From: Desulfovibrionaceae bacterium
GTDB lineage: Bacteria > Desulfobacterota > Desulfovibrionia > Desulfovibrionales > Desulfovibrionaceae
Reading direction: 5' to 3'
DNA length: 63,238 bases
NCBI GenBank assembly: GCA_016932995.1
Contig: JAFGBU010000024.1
Location: 1 to 63,238, forward strand
A program made the position numbers and the translations under genes. The notes under the pieces are model-generated. The model was not told the origin of the DNA. It was given only the letters and a program-made list of their open reading frames with translations, and searched no databases. Below are positions 24,079-34,613 of this stretch, in pieces. Every line of letters begins with the position of its first letter. Within the stretch, counting starts at the first letter, position 1.

Positions 24079-24875
24079 TGAGCTCGAGCATCGGATTCAT
24101 CGGCCTGGGCAACATGGGCTCGGCCATCATCAAGGGCCTGTCCGGCCTGGGGGCCGAGGTCCACGGCTTTGACCTGGACCGAACCAAGATGGACGCCCTG
24201 GCCGGCCAATGCGGGCTTGCGCCCGCGGACTCGCCCAAGGACCTGACCGCCAAGTGCGAGTTCGTGGTCCTGGCGGTCAAGCCCCAGCACGCCGCCGGGG
24301 TCCTGGAGGAGATCGCGCCGGAGCTCAATCCGGGCAAGTGTCTGGTGTCCATAGCCGCGGGCATCCCCCTGGCCAGGCTCAAGGACCACTCCGAAAACCG
24401 CTGCCCCGTGGTCCGGGTGATGCCCAACACCCCGGCCCTGGTCAACGCCGGGGTGTTCGCGGTCTGCCTGGAGGACCCGCACCTGAGCGAGGGCCAGAAG
24501 AAGTTCGTCCTGGACCTGTTCCGGCCCCTGGGCCGGGTGCACGTCCTGGAAGAGAAGTTCTTCGACGCCTACACCGCGCTCATCGGCTCTGGCCCGGCCT
24601 ATGTCTTGTACTTCATGGAAGCGCTCATCGAGGCCGGGGTGAGCCTGGGATTCGCCCGGGACCTGGCCGCGGACATGGTCCTGGCCCTGTTCGCGGGCAC
24701 CTCCAGGCTGGCCGTTAAGAGCAAGGAGCACGTCAGCCTGCTCAGGGAGATGGTCACCTCCCCGGGGGGCACGACCATAAGCGGCCTGGCGCACATGGAC
24801 CGCTGCGCCCTGCGCGCGCACGTCATGGACGCGGTGCGCAAGGCCTGGGAACGCAGCAGGGAGCTCGGCAAGTAG
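24078..24875 (+). CDS. proC: Pyrroline-5-carboxylate reductase
   Basis: 265 aa. SIGFIGLGNMGSAIIKGLSG is the N-terminal NAD(P)-binding motif, followed by VVRVMPNTPALVNAGVF. The C-terminal dimer domain carries ALIGSGPAYVLYFMEALIEA and REMVTSPGGTTISGLAHMDR. It reduces pyrroline-5-carboxylate to proline. It overlaps ndk by one base, so the two are co-transcribed, and it is followed by a strong hairpin. Confidence 0.96.
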   Translation: MSSSIGFIGLGNMGSAIIKGLSGLGAEVHGFDLDRTKMDALAGQCGLAPADSPKDLTAKCEFVVLAVKPQHAAGVLEEIAPELNPGKCLVSIAAGIPLARLKDHSENRCPVVRVMPNTPALVNAGVFAVCLEDPHLSEGQKKFVLDLFRPLGRVHVLEEKFFDAYTALIGSGPAYVLYFMEALIEAGVSLGFARDLAADMVLALFAGTSRLAVKSKEHVSLLREMVTSPGGTTISGLAHMDRCALRAHVMDAVRKAWERSRELGK

Positions 24876-24897
24876 CCGAAGGACCATCAAAAGACAC

Positions 24898-24937
24898 GGC
24901 CGGAGCGCCGCGGGGATCTGCCCGTAGCGCTCCGGCC
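24898..24937 (+). terminator. Intrinsic terminator after proC
   Basis: GGCCGGAGCGC (24898-24908) pairs perfectly with GCGCTCCGGCC (24927-24937), followed by TGCTGTTTT. It sits between convergent proC and the SemiSWEET gene. Confidence 0.8.
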
Positions 24938-24972
24938 TGCTGTTTTCCGCCCTGCCCGGGGCGGTCGCCAAG

Positions 24973-25233
24973 CTAGCGGTACCTGATCTTCATGACCAGA
25001 ATGGCCACGGTCAGGACAAAGGTTACGATATTGGCCAAAATCACCGAAATGGAGTCGATGAGCAGGCCGTAGACGATCCAGAGCAATATGCCCGAGGTCA
25101 AAATCAGGTACATGGCCAGGGAGATGTCCTTGACCTCCTTGGACCTCCAGGTCTTGACCACCTGGGGGAAGAACGAGACCGTGGTCAGGGTCCCGGCGAC
25201 GATCCCGAAGGTCTCCATCCACAGTGCGGGCAT
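24973..25233 (-). CDS. SemiSWEET-family small transporter
   Basis: 86 aa from the ATG at 25233, with AGGAGCAGGAA upstream. Three membrane helices are visible (MPALWMETFGIVAGTLTTVS, SLAMYLILTSGILLWIVYGL, and a last ILANIVTFVLTVAILVM). The PQ-loop is FFPQVVKTWRSK. SemiSWEETs dimerise to form a sugar uniporter, although many bacterial members have unknown substrates. It is the second gene after cbiB on this strand, about 80 bases apart. Confidence 0.9.
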   Translation of the reverse strand: MPALWMETFGIVAGTLTTVSFFPQVVKTWRSKEVKDISLAMYLILTSGILLWIVYGLLIDSISVILANIVTFVLTVAILVMKIRYR

Positions 25234-25313
25234 TTCCTGCTCCTTTGCGGTTTTTCGATCACAACCCGGCCGGCGTCCGGGCAACCACCCGCCGCGCCGG
25301 GCCTTTCCCGCGC

Positions 25314-26252
25314 CTAGAAGGCATATCCGAGCCCGAGCGCGGCAAGCAAAATGGCCGCCGCGGCCAGGAGCCCGGCCCGGGTCGTGAGTCTGAGGAGCGC
25401 GGCCAGGCGCGTCGAGGTCCATTCGCCCTGCGGGCCGAGCACCGGCTTTTCGCGCCGCTGCCCGAAGTACACGGCCGGCCCGCCCATGGACGCCCCGCAC
25501 AGCCAGGCCGCCGCGGCCATGGGCCAGCCCGCGTTCGGGCTCTCGGTCTTCCTGGCGTCCGGGCGCGTGTTCCTGAACGCGGCCCTGGCGTTCAAACCCA
25601 TGAGCCAACCGGCAAGGACCATGAATCCGGCCGTGAGCCGGGCCGGGACAAAGGCCAGGACATCGTCGGCCCTGGCCGAGGCCCAGCCGAAGCGCGCGTA
25701 TTCCGGCGTCCTGTAGCCCCACATGGAGTCCAGGGTGCTGACCGCCTTGTAGGTCCACAGCCCGGGCACCCCGAACAGGACCAGAAAGAAAAACGGGGCC
25801 GCAAAGGCGTCGTTCAGGTTCTCGCTCAGGGTCTCGGCCAGGGTCCGGCGCAGGCCGGACTCGTCCAGGCCCGCGACCTCCCTGCTGACCAGAAGCCCCA
25901 GGGCCTGCCTGGCCTGGTCCAGACGCCCGGCCTCGATGAGCGCGTGGACCGCGCGGCATTCCCGGACAAGGCCGCCCAGGGCCAGGCCCGCGTAGGCCAG
26001 ATAGATCGAGGCCAAAACCCCGAAGACCGGAATCCCCGCGGCCAGCCGGGTCAAAAACCAGGCCCCCAGGCAGATGAGCAAAAGGCAAATCGTACCGGCC
26101 AGCCTCAGGTTCAGGCCGCCGGTCCTACACAGGCCCTCCAGCCGGGCCGCAGCCCGGCCGATGAGCCTCACCGGATGGGGAAGGCGCGCCGGATCGCCAA
26201 AGGCCAGGTCCAGGACCAGGGCCAAGACCGCTATGCTTAATGACTGGTGCAT
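25314..26252 (-). CDS. cbiB: Adenosylcobinamide-phosphate synthase (CbiB/CobD)
   Basis: 312 aa. VLALVLDLAFGDPARLPHPV is the family N-terminus, and several membrane segments follow. SENLNDAFAAPFFFLVLFG and YKAVSTLDSMWGYRTPEYARFG are signature stretches. It joins cobyric acid to the aminopropanol arm in cobamide synthesis at the membrane. The ATG lies just beyond the rpoD terminator, so it starts a new transcript. Confidence 0.94.
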   Translation of the reverse strand: MHQSLSIAVLALVLDLAFGDPARLPHPVRLIGRAAARLEGLCRTGGLNLRLAGTICLLLICLGAWFLTRLAAGIPVFGVLASIYLAYAGLALGGLVRECRAVHALIEAGRLDQARQALGLLVSREVAGLDESGLRRTLAETLSENLNDAFAAPFFFLVLFGVPGLWTYKAVSTLDSMWGYRTPEYARFGWASARADDVLAFVPARLTAGFMVLAGWLMGLNARAAFRNTRPDARKTESPNAGWPMAAAAWLCGASMGGPAVYFGQRREKPVLGPQGEWTSTRLAALLRLTTRAGLLAAAAILLAALGLGYAF

Positions 26253-26253
26253 G

Positions 26254-26279
26254 AAAAAAGGGGGCCGTCTGCGGCCCCC
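26254..26279 (-). terminator. Intrinsic terminator of the rpsU-rpoD operon
   Basis: Stem GGGGGCC (26260-26266) / GGCCCCC (26273-26279), with six A on the left that read as a U-run on the minus strand. It ends 8 bases after rpoD and overlaps the first codon area of cbiB. Confidence 0.9.
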
Positions 26280-26287
26280 TCAGGGTC

Positions 26288-28028
<1,741 letters not shown>

Positions 28029-28042
<14 letters not shown>

Positions 28043-29756
28043 CATCCCTCCAAATGGATTCGTGCAGGGCCCGGATGCAGTCCAGGCCCTTTTCCCGATC
28101 TCCGGACTCCCAATGCCGGCGCAGGGCGTCCTTGATATCCTTCCTGTGACTTTCCTGCCGGGCCTTTCTGACCAGCCCGACCATGAGGTCGCGCTCCCTG
28201 ATCCGATCCTCGGGGCTCAGGCCCGCCCCGTCCAGGTCAAGGCGGCAACTGGTCCACAGGGCCTTTTGCGTCTCGTCCAGCCAGGGAAGGATGTCCTCTC
28301 CCCGGCGGGAGACCAGCTTGCGCCACAGGTCCCTGGCCCAGTCCCCGGTCAACAGGACCTCGAAGCCCTCCGCCTCCAGTTCGGCAACGAATTCAGGATA
28401 CTGGATGGCGAACCTGAGCAGCTGCCTGTCCCTCTTGTCCTCCCGCTCAGCCGGCCTGTCGGCCGGTCCCGGGGCCGCTGCCGCCCGGGCGGTCCTGGCC
28501 CGGCCCATGCGCTGCCTCAGCTCGGCCTCGGAGAGCCCGAGCCCGGCGCTCAGCTTGGGGATGAAATAGGCCAACAGCCCCGGATCAGCGAGGCCGTCCA
28601 TGAAATCCCCGGCCCAGGCCACGACCTCCTTGGGGGAGAAATGCCCGCGCACCGTGCTCAAGCAAAAAGCCAGCCCATCGAGGGCCTTGTCAAGACATTT
28701 CTCAAAACCTTCCCTGCCCTTGGCCTGAAGGAGACTGTCCACGTCCTCGCCCTCGGGCAGAAGCACCACCCGGCAGGACACGCCCTGGCGGAGCAGCATC
28801 TCGGAGCTGCGCAGGGCCGCCTTCCTGCCGGCCGAATCGCCGTCAAAGACAAGATCGACCCTGGAGCACAGACCGGAGAGCCGCCGGACCTGGTCGTTGG
28901 TCAGGGCGGTGCCGAGCACGCCGCAGGCGTCCTGGTACCCGAACTGGTGCATGGACAGCACGTCCAGGTAGCCCTCGGTGAGCAGGGCCCGTCTGGTGCG
29001 GGTTATGGCCCGCCTGGCCTGATACAGGCCGTAAAGATGTTCCCCCTTCTTGTAAATGGGCGAATCGCTGCTGTTTAAATACTTCGGTTCACCCTGTGTA
29101 ATTATTCTTGCGCCAAAGGCAATGACCTGGCCGGACAAATTCTGGATCGGAAACATCAATCTTCCACGGAACCGATCGTAGACATTGCCTTTTTCATTCC
29201 TGGTCAAAAGCCCGGCCTCAAGGCCCAGGTCCGAATCCAGGCCCTTGCCGCGCAAGAACCGCTCCAGGCCCTGCCACTCGTCCAGGCTGTAGCCCAGGCC
29301 GAAGGCCTCGACCGTTTCCGGGGACACGCCCCGGCCCGCGAGGTACTGCCTGGCCCCGGCGCCCGCGGCCAGCCTGAGATTGCGGCAAAAAAAATCCCTG
29401 GCCTGCTCGTGCATGGCCAAGAGGACCTTCTTGCGCTCGCGCTTCTCGGCCGCGGCCGGGTCCCTGGCCACACGGCCGAGCTCGACGCCCGCCTCGGCCG
29501 CGAGCTGCTCCAGGGCGTCCTGGAACTCCAGGCCGTTGATGCGCATGTAGAAGTCGATGACATCCCCGCAGGCCTGGCAGCCGAAGCAATAGTAGAAGCC
29601 CTCGTCCTCCTTTACGCTGAACGAGGGCTTGGTCTCCTGATGAAACGGGCAGGGGCCCATCCAGCGACCGGAGACCGGACGCAGATCGACATAGCGCCGG
29701 ACCACGTCCACGATGCTCAGCCTGGACTTTACGGCCTGTATGGTCCCGGAATCCAT
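28029..29756 (-). CDS. dnaG: DNA primase
   Basis: 575 aa. The N-terminal CHC2 zinc ribbon is [11 protein letters not shown] followed by [15 protein letters not shown]. The primase core with TOPRIM motifs includes [16 protein letters not shown] and [17 protein letters not shown]. The C-terminal DnaB-interacting part (from about residue 430) is less conserved. It makes RNA primers at the replication fork. Its place between mutS2 and rpoD is the classical macromolecular synthesis order. Confidence 0.96.
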
Positions 29757-29804
29757 GTCTCGACCGATCCCATGTCTGTCTATCGTCAGGCCATTGGCGC
29801 GGCT

Positions 29805-32099
29805 TTACCGGAGCAGGACCTCGGTCATGCCGTCGCCGCCGCGTTCCTCAGTGGCCAGGGAAAAGCTCTCCACCGCCGGGAACAATCTCAGGCATTCGTG
29901 GACCTCGCGCCTGAGCGCGCCCGTGCCCCGGCCGTGGATTATCTCCAATTTGTAAAACCCGCCGAGTAGGGCCTCGTTCAGAAAGCGCTCCAGCGCGCTT
30001 TTGGCCTCGTCGGGCCTCATGCCCCGCAAATCCAGGCTCCTGGCCGGGCCTTGGGCCCCGGCCGCGGCCGGGGTCGGACTTGGGGCCGGAGGCTTGACAC
30101 CCTGGAGGGGCCCCAAATCGTCATGATTCACCCACATGGTCATTCCGTCAAGGTCCAGCTTGACCTGGCCGCGCTTGTCGTCCTTTTCCAGGACCAGACC
30201 CGGCTTGCCCCAGGACAAATACTCGACCCGGCTGCCCGCGACCAGGTCCTCCCAGGAAAAACCGGGCTCTGCCCCGCTCTCCCGATCTTGATCCGCCAAC
30301 TCGATCTTGGCCCGGGAAAGCTCCTTCAGGGCCTGCTTGCGGCCCAATTTGCCCTCGCGCCACTGGTCCACGATCTCGCGCGACCTGGACCTGATCTCCT
30401 CCAGGAGCGCGGCGCCGCGCTCCTCGAACCTGGCCTTCAGGGCCTTGCGCTCCTTGGCCAGCCTGAGCCGCTCCTTTTCCAGGGCCCGGTTCTCCTCCTC
30501 CCGGAGCACGGCCAAGCGGTTCAGCCGGTCTATGAGCGCGCCGGAGTCGGAGCCGTCCAGGAGCAGATAGCCCTCGGCCTTGGCCAGAATCTCCGGCGGC
30601 AGGCCGTGCTCGCGGGCCACGTCCAGGGCGATGCTCGCGCCTACCTGGTCATAGGCCAGCCTGTAAAGAGGTCTCTTGGTCCGGGGCTCGAAGAGCACGC
30701 TGGCCGCGCGGACGCCCTCGGCGGCCATGGCCCAGGCCTTGAGGCCCGGGAAATGCGTTGCGGCCACGGCCATGGCCCCGCGCTCCAGGACGCAGTCCAT
30801 GACCGCCTGGGCCAGGGCCGCGCCCTGGGTGGGGTCGGTGCCCGCGCCGAACTCGTCCAGGATGAACAGGGTGTCCGGCCCGACCTGGTCCCAGACCCGG
30901 CCGAGATAGCGGATCTGGGCCGTGAAGGTGCTCACGTGGCCCTCCAGGCTCTGCTCGTCGCCCATGACCACCAGCAGCCTGGACCAGAAAGGCAGGCTGC
31001 TGCCCTCCAGGGCCGGGACCGGGAGCCCGGAAAAGGCCATCAGGGCCGACACGCCCACGGTCTTGAGGCACACGGTCTTGCCCCCGGCGTTGCCGCCGCT
31101 GATCACCAGGACCCGGTGGCCGGGCAGAAGCTCTATGTCCTGGGGCTCGACCGAACCGGCCTCCAGGGCCAGGAGCGGGTGCCTGGCGCCCTTGAGCGCC
31201 AGGGGGGCGTCCGCGCGGACCTCCAGAAAGGTCCCGCCAAGGGCCTGGCCCAGGGCGGCCTTGGCCTGAAGGACATCGATCAGCACCAGGCCCTGATAAC
31301 AATCCCTGACCCCGTCGGACTCGTTGCGCGCCAGGCCGGTCAGATAGGCCAGGACCTTGCGCTCCTCTTCGCGCTCCCTGTTCTTCAACTCCTGGAGGCT
31401 GTTGTTGATCTCCACCAGGAACATGGGCTCGAAGTAGCAGGTCTCGCCGGTCTGGGAGTAGTCGTGGATCACGCCCTTGAGCCGATTCTTGTACCCGACC
31501 TTGAGGGGCAGGACGTAACGGTCCGAGGAGATGGTCATGAAGTCGTCCTGGAGCTGTCCGCCCAGGTCCTCGGAGAGGATGAAATCCTTGACCTTTCTCG
31601 TGCAGCGCTGGTGAATCCGGCGGATGGAGTCTCTCACCGCCGAGAGTTCGGGCGAGCTCTCGTCGCGCAACAGGCCCTCGTCGTCGAGGCAGCGGCGCAG
31701 CGCGGACCAGGTCCTGCCGGGCCAGCCCGGACCGAGCACGAGCGCCTCCAGCTCGTCCCAGCCGCGGCCGGCAAAGCGCTTCAGACAATCCCGGGCCTCC
31801 CGGTATTGGCCCAGGACCCCGGACAGGGCAAAGAGCGCGTCCGTATCCAGGATTTCGCGCCTGGAGTCCAGAAAGCCCAACAGGCCCTCGAGCCCGGGAA
31901 AGCGCCTCAAGCAAAAATCGGACTCCCCGAGCCATTGCCGGGCCTGGTCCGAGAGCCTGCCCTGGGCGGCTATGGCCTCCAAATCCGTAAGCGGGGCGAT
32001 CTCTCGGCAGGCCGCGGCCCCGGGCCCTGAGACCGCCAACTCGGAAAGCCTGTTCAGGATCTTGGGGAACTCCAGCAACTGAAGTGTTCTGGATTCCAT
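29805..32099 (-). CDS. mutS2: MutS2-family ATPase with C-terminal Smr domain
   Basis: 764 aa. An N-terminal clamp/lever region is followed by the ATPase with VISGGNAGGKTVCLKTVGV, FILDEFGAGTDPTQGAALAQ and VAATHFPGLKAWA. A coiled segment (600-640), a KOW-like part and the C-terminal Smr nuclease domain (LDLRGMRPDEAKSALERFL, IIHGRGTGALRREV) complete it. There is no mismatch-recognition domain. Known roles are suppression of homologous recombination and, in Gram-positives, splitting of collided ribosomes. Confidence 0.95.
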   Translation of the reverse strand: MESRTLQLLEFPKILNRLSELAVSGPGAAACREIAPLTDLEAIAAQGRLSDQARQWLGESDFCLRRFPGLEGLLGFLDSRREILDTDALFALSGVLGQYREARDCLKRFAGRGWDELEALVLGPGWPGRTWSALRRCLDDEGLLRDESSPELSAVRDSIRRIHQRCTRKVKDFILSEDLGGQLQDDFMTISSDRYVLPLKVGYKNRLKGVIHDYSQTGETCYFEPMFLVEINNSLQELKNREREEERKVLAYLTGLARNESDGVRDCYQGLVLIDVLQAKAALGQALGGTFLEVRADAPLALKGARHPLLALEAGSVEPQDIELLPGHRVLVISGGNAGGKTVCLKTVGVSALMAFSGLPVPALEGSSLPFWSRLLVVMGDEQSLEGHVSTFTAQIRYLGRVWDQVGPDTLFILDEFGAGTDPTQGAALAQAVMDCVLERGAMAVAATHFPGLKAWAMAAEGVRAASVLFEPRTKRPLYRLAYDQVGASIALDVAREHGLPPEILAKAEGYLLLDGSDSGALIDRLNRLAVLREEENRALEKERLRLAKERKALKARFEERGAALLEEIRSRSREIVDQWREGKLGRKQALKELSRAKIELADQDRESGAEPGFSWEDLVAGSRVEYLSWGKPGLVLEKDDKRGQVKLDLDGMTMWVNHDDLGPLQGVKPPAPSPTPAAAGAQGPARSLDLRGMRPDEAKSALERFLNEALLGGFYKLEIIHGRGTGALRREVHECLRLFPAVESFSLATEERGGDGMTEVLLR

Positions 32100-32112
32100 T
32101 CAGGATACCGGT

Positions 32113-32559
32113 TCAGGACGCCAGCCGGGAGCGGACGACCTGGCTGGCCTTTTTCCCGTCCACCCGGCCCTTGTGGCTGTTGAGCAATTCCTGCATCACC
32201 CGACCCATGTCCTTGAGGCCGGAGGCGCCGAGTTCGGCCACGGCCTGGTCAACCGCGGCCCGCAGATCCTCCTCGGACAGGGGGCTGGGCAGATAGCCCG
32301 ACAGGACCTCGAGCTCGCGCGACTCGGCCTGGACCAGGTCCGTTCTTCCGGCCTTGGCGTACTGTTCGATGGATTCGCGACGCTGTTTGACCTGCTTGGC
32401 CAGGGCGTCCAGGACCTCGTCTTCGGTGAGCTCCCGGCGGAGTTCTATCTCCTGGTTCTTGATGGCTGTCTTGAGCAATCTCAAGACAGCCACCCGAACC
32501 GCATCCCTGGCCTTGTATGAGGATATGTAATCCTTCTCAAGGATTGACTTAAGGCCCAT
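32113..32559 (-). CDS. GatB/YqeY domain-containing protein
   Basis: 148 aa. KSILEKDYISSYKARDAVRV and LSGYLPSPLSEEDLRAAVDQ are typical of the free-standing YqeY family, which resembles the tRNA-binding tail of the GatB amidotransferase subunit. The biochemical role is not established. Its ATG overlaps the stop of rpsU (TAATG). Position between rpsU and mutS2/dnaG is common in proteobacteria. Confidence 0.92.
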   Translation of the reverse strand: MGLKSILEKDYISSYKARDAVRVAVLRLLKTAIKNQEIELRRELTEDEVLDALAKQVKQRRESIEQYAKAGRTDLVQAESRELEVLSGYLPSPLSEEDLRAAVDQAVAELGASGLKDMGRVMQELLNSHKGRVDGKKASQVVRSRLAS

Positions 32560-32759
32560 TAAAGCATCTTGATCTTGCGCATTTTCTTGAGCAGCCGTTT
32601 CTTTGCCGCGGCCTTCTTCTTCTTACGCTGGACGCTGGGCTTTTCATAGTGCTGGCGCTTCTTCAGCTCGGAGAGGATGCCGGACTTCTCGACCTGCTTC
32701 TTGAACCGCCGAAGGGCGATATCGAAGTTGTCCGAATTTTCAAGATATACTCCCGGCAA
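32559..32759 (-). CDS. rpsU: Ribosomal protein bS21
   Basis: 66 aa with a basic C-terminus ([20 protein letters not shown]) and the core [20 protein letters not shown]. The start is TTG, supported by the excellent SD GGAGGTGA five bases upstream. bS21 sits on the 30S platform near the anti-SD. It is the first gene of the macromolecular synthesis operon, with its own promoter. Confidence 0.95.
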   Translation of the reverse strand: MPGVYLENSDNFDIALRRFKKQVEKSGILSELKKRQHYEKPSVQRKKKKAAAKKRLLKKMRKIKML

Positions 32760-32805
32760 ATTGAATCACCTCCCCTTGCGCGCGCCTGGCCTCGGCGCGC
32801 CGTGA

Positions 32806-32835
32806 ATTAAAAAAAGTTAGCTATCCTCTTTTCAA
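32806..32835 (-). promoter_or_regulatory. Candidate sigma-70 promoter of rpsU operon
   Basis: Minus strand TTGAAA (32830-32835), 18 bases, TTTAAT (32806-32811). The predicted start is near 32799, about 40 bases before the rpsU TTG. Confidence 0.5.
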
Positions 32836-32870
32836 AAAACAAGCAAGGTCCGAAAAAAAGAAAAAATAAA

Positions 32871-32887
32871 TTCCGGGAGACCCGGAA
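32871..32887 (-). terminator. Intrinsic terminator on the minus strand after the small membrane protein
   Basis: TTCCGGG (32871-32877), loop, CCCGGAA (32881-32887). Read on the minus strand it is followed by a long U-rich tract (complement of 32843-32870). It separates the 32974-33165 gene from rpsU. Confidence 0.7.
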
Positions 32888-32900
32888 AATACTTGCAATC

Positions 32901-32935
32901 GGCGGCCCGCCTGAATCGGATTCAGGCGGGCCGCC
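32901..32935. repeat. 35-bp perfect palindrome (17-bp arms)
   Basis: GGCGGCCCGCCTGAATC (32901-32917), one central base, GATTCAGGCGGGCCGCC (32919-32935). It lies 13 bases from the terminator hairpin. It lacks a T-run on either strand, so it is not itself a typical terminator. It may be a transcript 3'-end stabiliser, a protein site or a repeat-family copy. Confidence 0.85.
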
Positions 32936-32973
32936 TTATCAACTAAGGGCTAGGACTGGGCCGGGATCGTCGC

Positions 32974-33165
32974 CTACTCGGCCTCGTGCGAGGCGTGTCC
33001 TGTGTCGAACTTGCTGTCCCACCAGGACTTGACTATGCAGTAGCCCATTCCAATCCCGATGACCCCCAGGACCAGGTAGAGAACGCCGAAAAAGACCGCG
33101 TGATCCGGCATCCACCACGGAAGGTCCATGGGCAGGGGACTGTGCACTGTTTCACCATGAAGCAT
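32974..33165 (-). CDS. Small single-span membrane protein of unknown function
   Basis: 63 aa. PWWMPDHAVFFGVLYLVLGV leads into one or a hairpin of membrane segments, followed by KSWWDSKFDTGHASHEAE. His residues near both ends (MLHGETVH, GHASHEAE) could bind metal or haem, but this is speculative. GGGGGT lies before the ATG, and a terminator follows. It is probably co-transcribed with HU, whose stop is 18 bases upstream. Codon use matches the neighbours. Confidence 0.65.
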   Translation of the reverse strand: MLHGETVHSPLPMDLPWWMPDHAVFFGVLYLVLGVIGIGMGYCIVKSWWDSKFDTGHASHEAE

Positions 33166-33183
33166 CGGAACACCCCCGGTAAG

Positions 33184-33456
33184 TTACTTAACGGCTTCCT
33201 TGAGGAGTTTGCCCGGGCGGAACTTGACGACCTTGGTGGCGGGAATCTTGATCTCGGCGCCGGTGCGCGGGTTGCGGCCCACGCGCGACTTCCGCTTGTC
33301 GACCTGGAAAGTGCCGAATCCGGTCAGGGTCAGTTTGCCTTCTTTTACCAACGTTCCCTCGACAGTCTCCAGAAAGGCGTTCAAGGCGCGTTCGGCGTTC
33401 GCTTTGGTGAGATTAGCCTTCTCAGCGATCTTGACAACCAACTCAGCCTTAGTCAT
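33184..33456 (-). CDS. hup: HU-family DNA-binding protein
   Basis: 90 aa. [40 protein letters not shown] and the beta-arm segment [20 protein letters not shown] are the complete HU fold. A dimeric nucleoid protein that bends DNA without strong sequence preference. A strong GAGGAGGAAGG precedes the ATG. A second HU/IHF-like gene is at 45050. Confidence 0.96.
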   Translation of the reverse strand: MTKAELVVKIAEKANLTKANAERALNAFLETVEGTLVKEGKLTLTGFGTFQVDKRKSRVGRNPRTGAEIKIPATKVVKFRPGKLLKEAVK

Positions 33457-33655
33457 CAGTCCTTCCTCCTCATTATGGTTTTCACAAAAAAAACCGTTTT
33501 AACGTCTCGCCTGCTCCGCAACCATCTTGGGCAAGAAGGCCCGTCTTTCGTACCTTAAGCCAATAATTGAAAGTCCGGCCTCTGTCCAGAGAATCGGCCG
33601 ATAAAAATAAAAAAAGGAGGAAATGGAAACCGATTCTCATTTTCCGCTGCTCCGT

Positions 33656-33684
33656 TTAAAACAAAATTTTTTCACTCAAGTCAA
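33656..33684 (-). promoter_or_regulatory. Candidate sigma-70 promoter for HU with long leader
   Basis: Minus strand TTGACT (33679-33684), 17 bases, TTTTAA (33656-33661). This implies a leader of about 190 bases containing a long hairpin (arms at 33589-33597 and 33630-33638). No gene is supported in 33457-33711. Confidence 0.45.
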
Positions 33685-33711
33685 TAGGAATCTCCGACCG
33701 GCGCTTGTTTT

Positions 33712-34500
33712 TTACAAAAAAAACAGCAGGCCCTTGAACTCGTCCGGGCCGAGGCGCTCGGCCCGGACCTCGGGGTCGAAACCGCGGGAAGCAAGCCAGT
33801 GCGCCATTTCCGGGCTGAAGCCGGAGCCCAGCACGCCCCTGATCTGCTTGCGCCGGTGCTGGAAGCAGAGCCTGATCAGCCGGGCGTAGGCCTGGGGGTC
33901 AACAGGCCGCTCCGCAGGGCCAAGGGGCCGCAGCGACACGACCGCGGAATCCACCCTGGGCCTGGGCCTGAAGACCGTGGGCGGCACCCGGAACAGATAC
34001 CGGGCCTGGGCAAAGCCCCGGGTCCAGGCGCCCAGGGCCCCGTAATCCCGATTTCCCGGGGCTACGGTCAGCCTCAGGCCGACCTCGTGCTGGACCATGA
34101 ACACCGCCCTCTCGAAACGATCGAACGCAAGGGCCAGGTCCCAGATCAGACGCGAGGCCACGTTGTAGGGCAGATTCCCGACGAGCTTGAAGCCCGGGGG
34201 CAATCCGGCCCAATCAAACTTCAAGGCGTCAACGGCCCGGACCTCGATCTCCGGCCACGTCTCGGCCAGCCGGCCGGCCAGGACCTCGTCCTTTTCCAGG
34301 GCCACGAACCTCTCCGGCCCGGCCTCGACTATCCAACGGGTCAGGGCGCCCCGGCCGGGCCCGATCTCCAGGACCCGGTCGCCGGGCCGCAGGTTGAGGG
34401 CGGCGACGATCTTGCGGGCCACGTTGGCGTCGATCAGAAAGTTCTGGCCCAGGCTCTTCTTGGGCGCGGGCGCCTTGCGCTGCGGGTCTTTTGCGGGCAT
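33712..34500 (-). CDS. ksgA: 16S rRNA dimethyladenosine transferase
   Basis: 262 aa from the ATG at 34500 (MPAKDPQRKAPAPKKSLGQN). The SAM-binding GDRVLEIGPGRGALTRWIVE and catalytic FKLVGNLPYNVASRLIWDL are diagnostic. It dimethylates two adjacent adenosines in helix 45 of 16S rRNA during 30S maturation. The frame is open to a TTG three codons earlier. It is convergent with nothing nearby and divergent from apt. Confidence 0.95.
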   Translation of the reverse strand: MPAKDPQRKAPAPKKSLGQNFLIDANVARKIVAALNLRPGDRVLEIGPGRGALTRWIVEAGPERFVALEKDEVLAGRLAETWPEIEVRAVDALKFDWAGLPPGFKLVGNLPYNVASRLIWDLALAFDRFERAVFMVQHEVGLRLTVAPGNRDYGALGAWTRGFAQARYLFRVPPTVFRPRPRVDSAVVSLRPLGPAERPVDPQAYARLIRLCFQHRRKQIRGVLGSGFSPEMAHWLASRGFDPEVRAERLGPDEFKGLLFFL

Positions 34501-34557
34501 GGCCAACAACTGCCCTGCTTGCCCGGCCCAGTCAAGCCGCGGCCCGGCGGAGTCCGA

Positions 34558-34586
34558 TTGACAATGAGCGGGGAGTATTTTTAAAA
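34558..34586 (+). promoter_or_regulatory. Candidate sigma-70 promoter of apt
   Basis: TTGACA (34558-34563), 17 bases, TTAAAA (34581-34586), 27 bases before the apt ATG. Confidence 0.5.
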
Positions 34587-34613
34587 GGTTGAACCTTTTT
34601 CAAGGAGGAGGAA

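Noticed and set aside
33623-33889. Plus-strand 88-codon ORF with a strong SD
   Set aside because: Most of it is antisense to ksgA and has no recognisable features. The SD-ATG is kept only as part of a leader observation.
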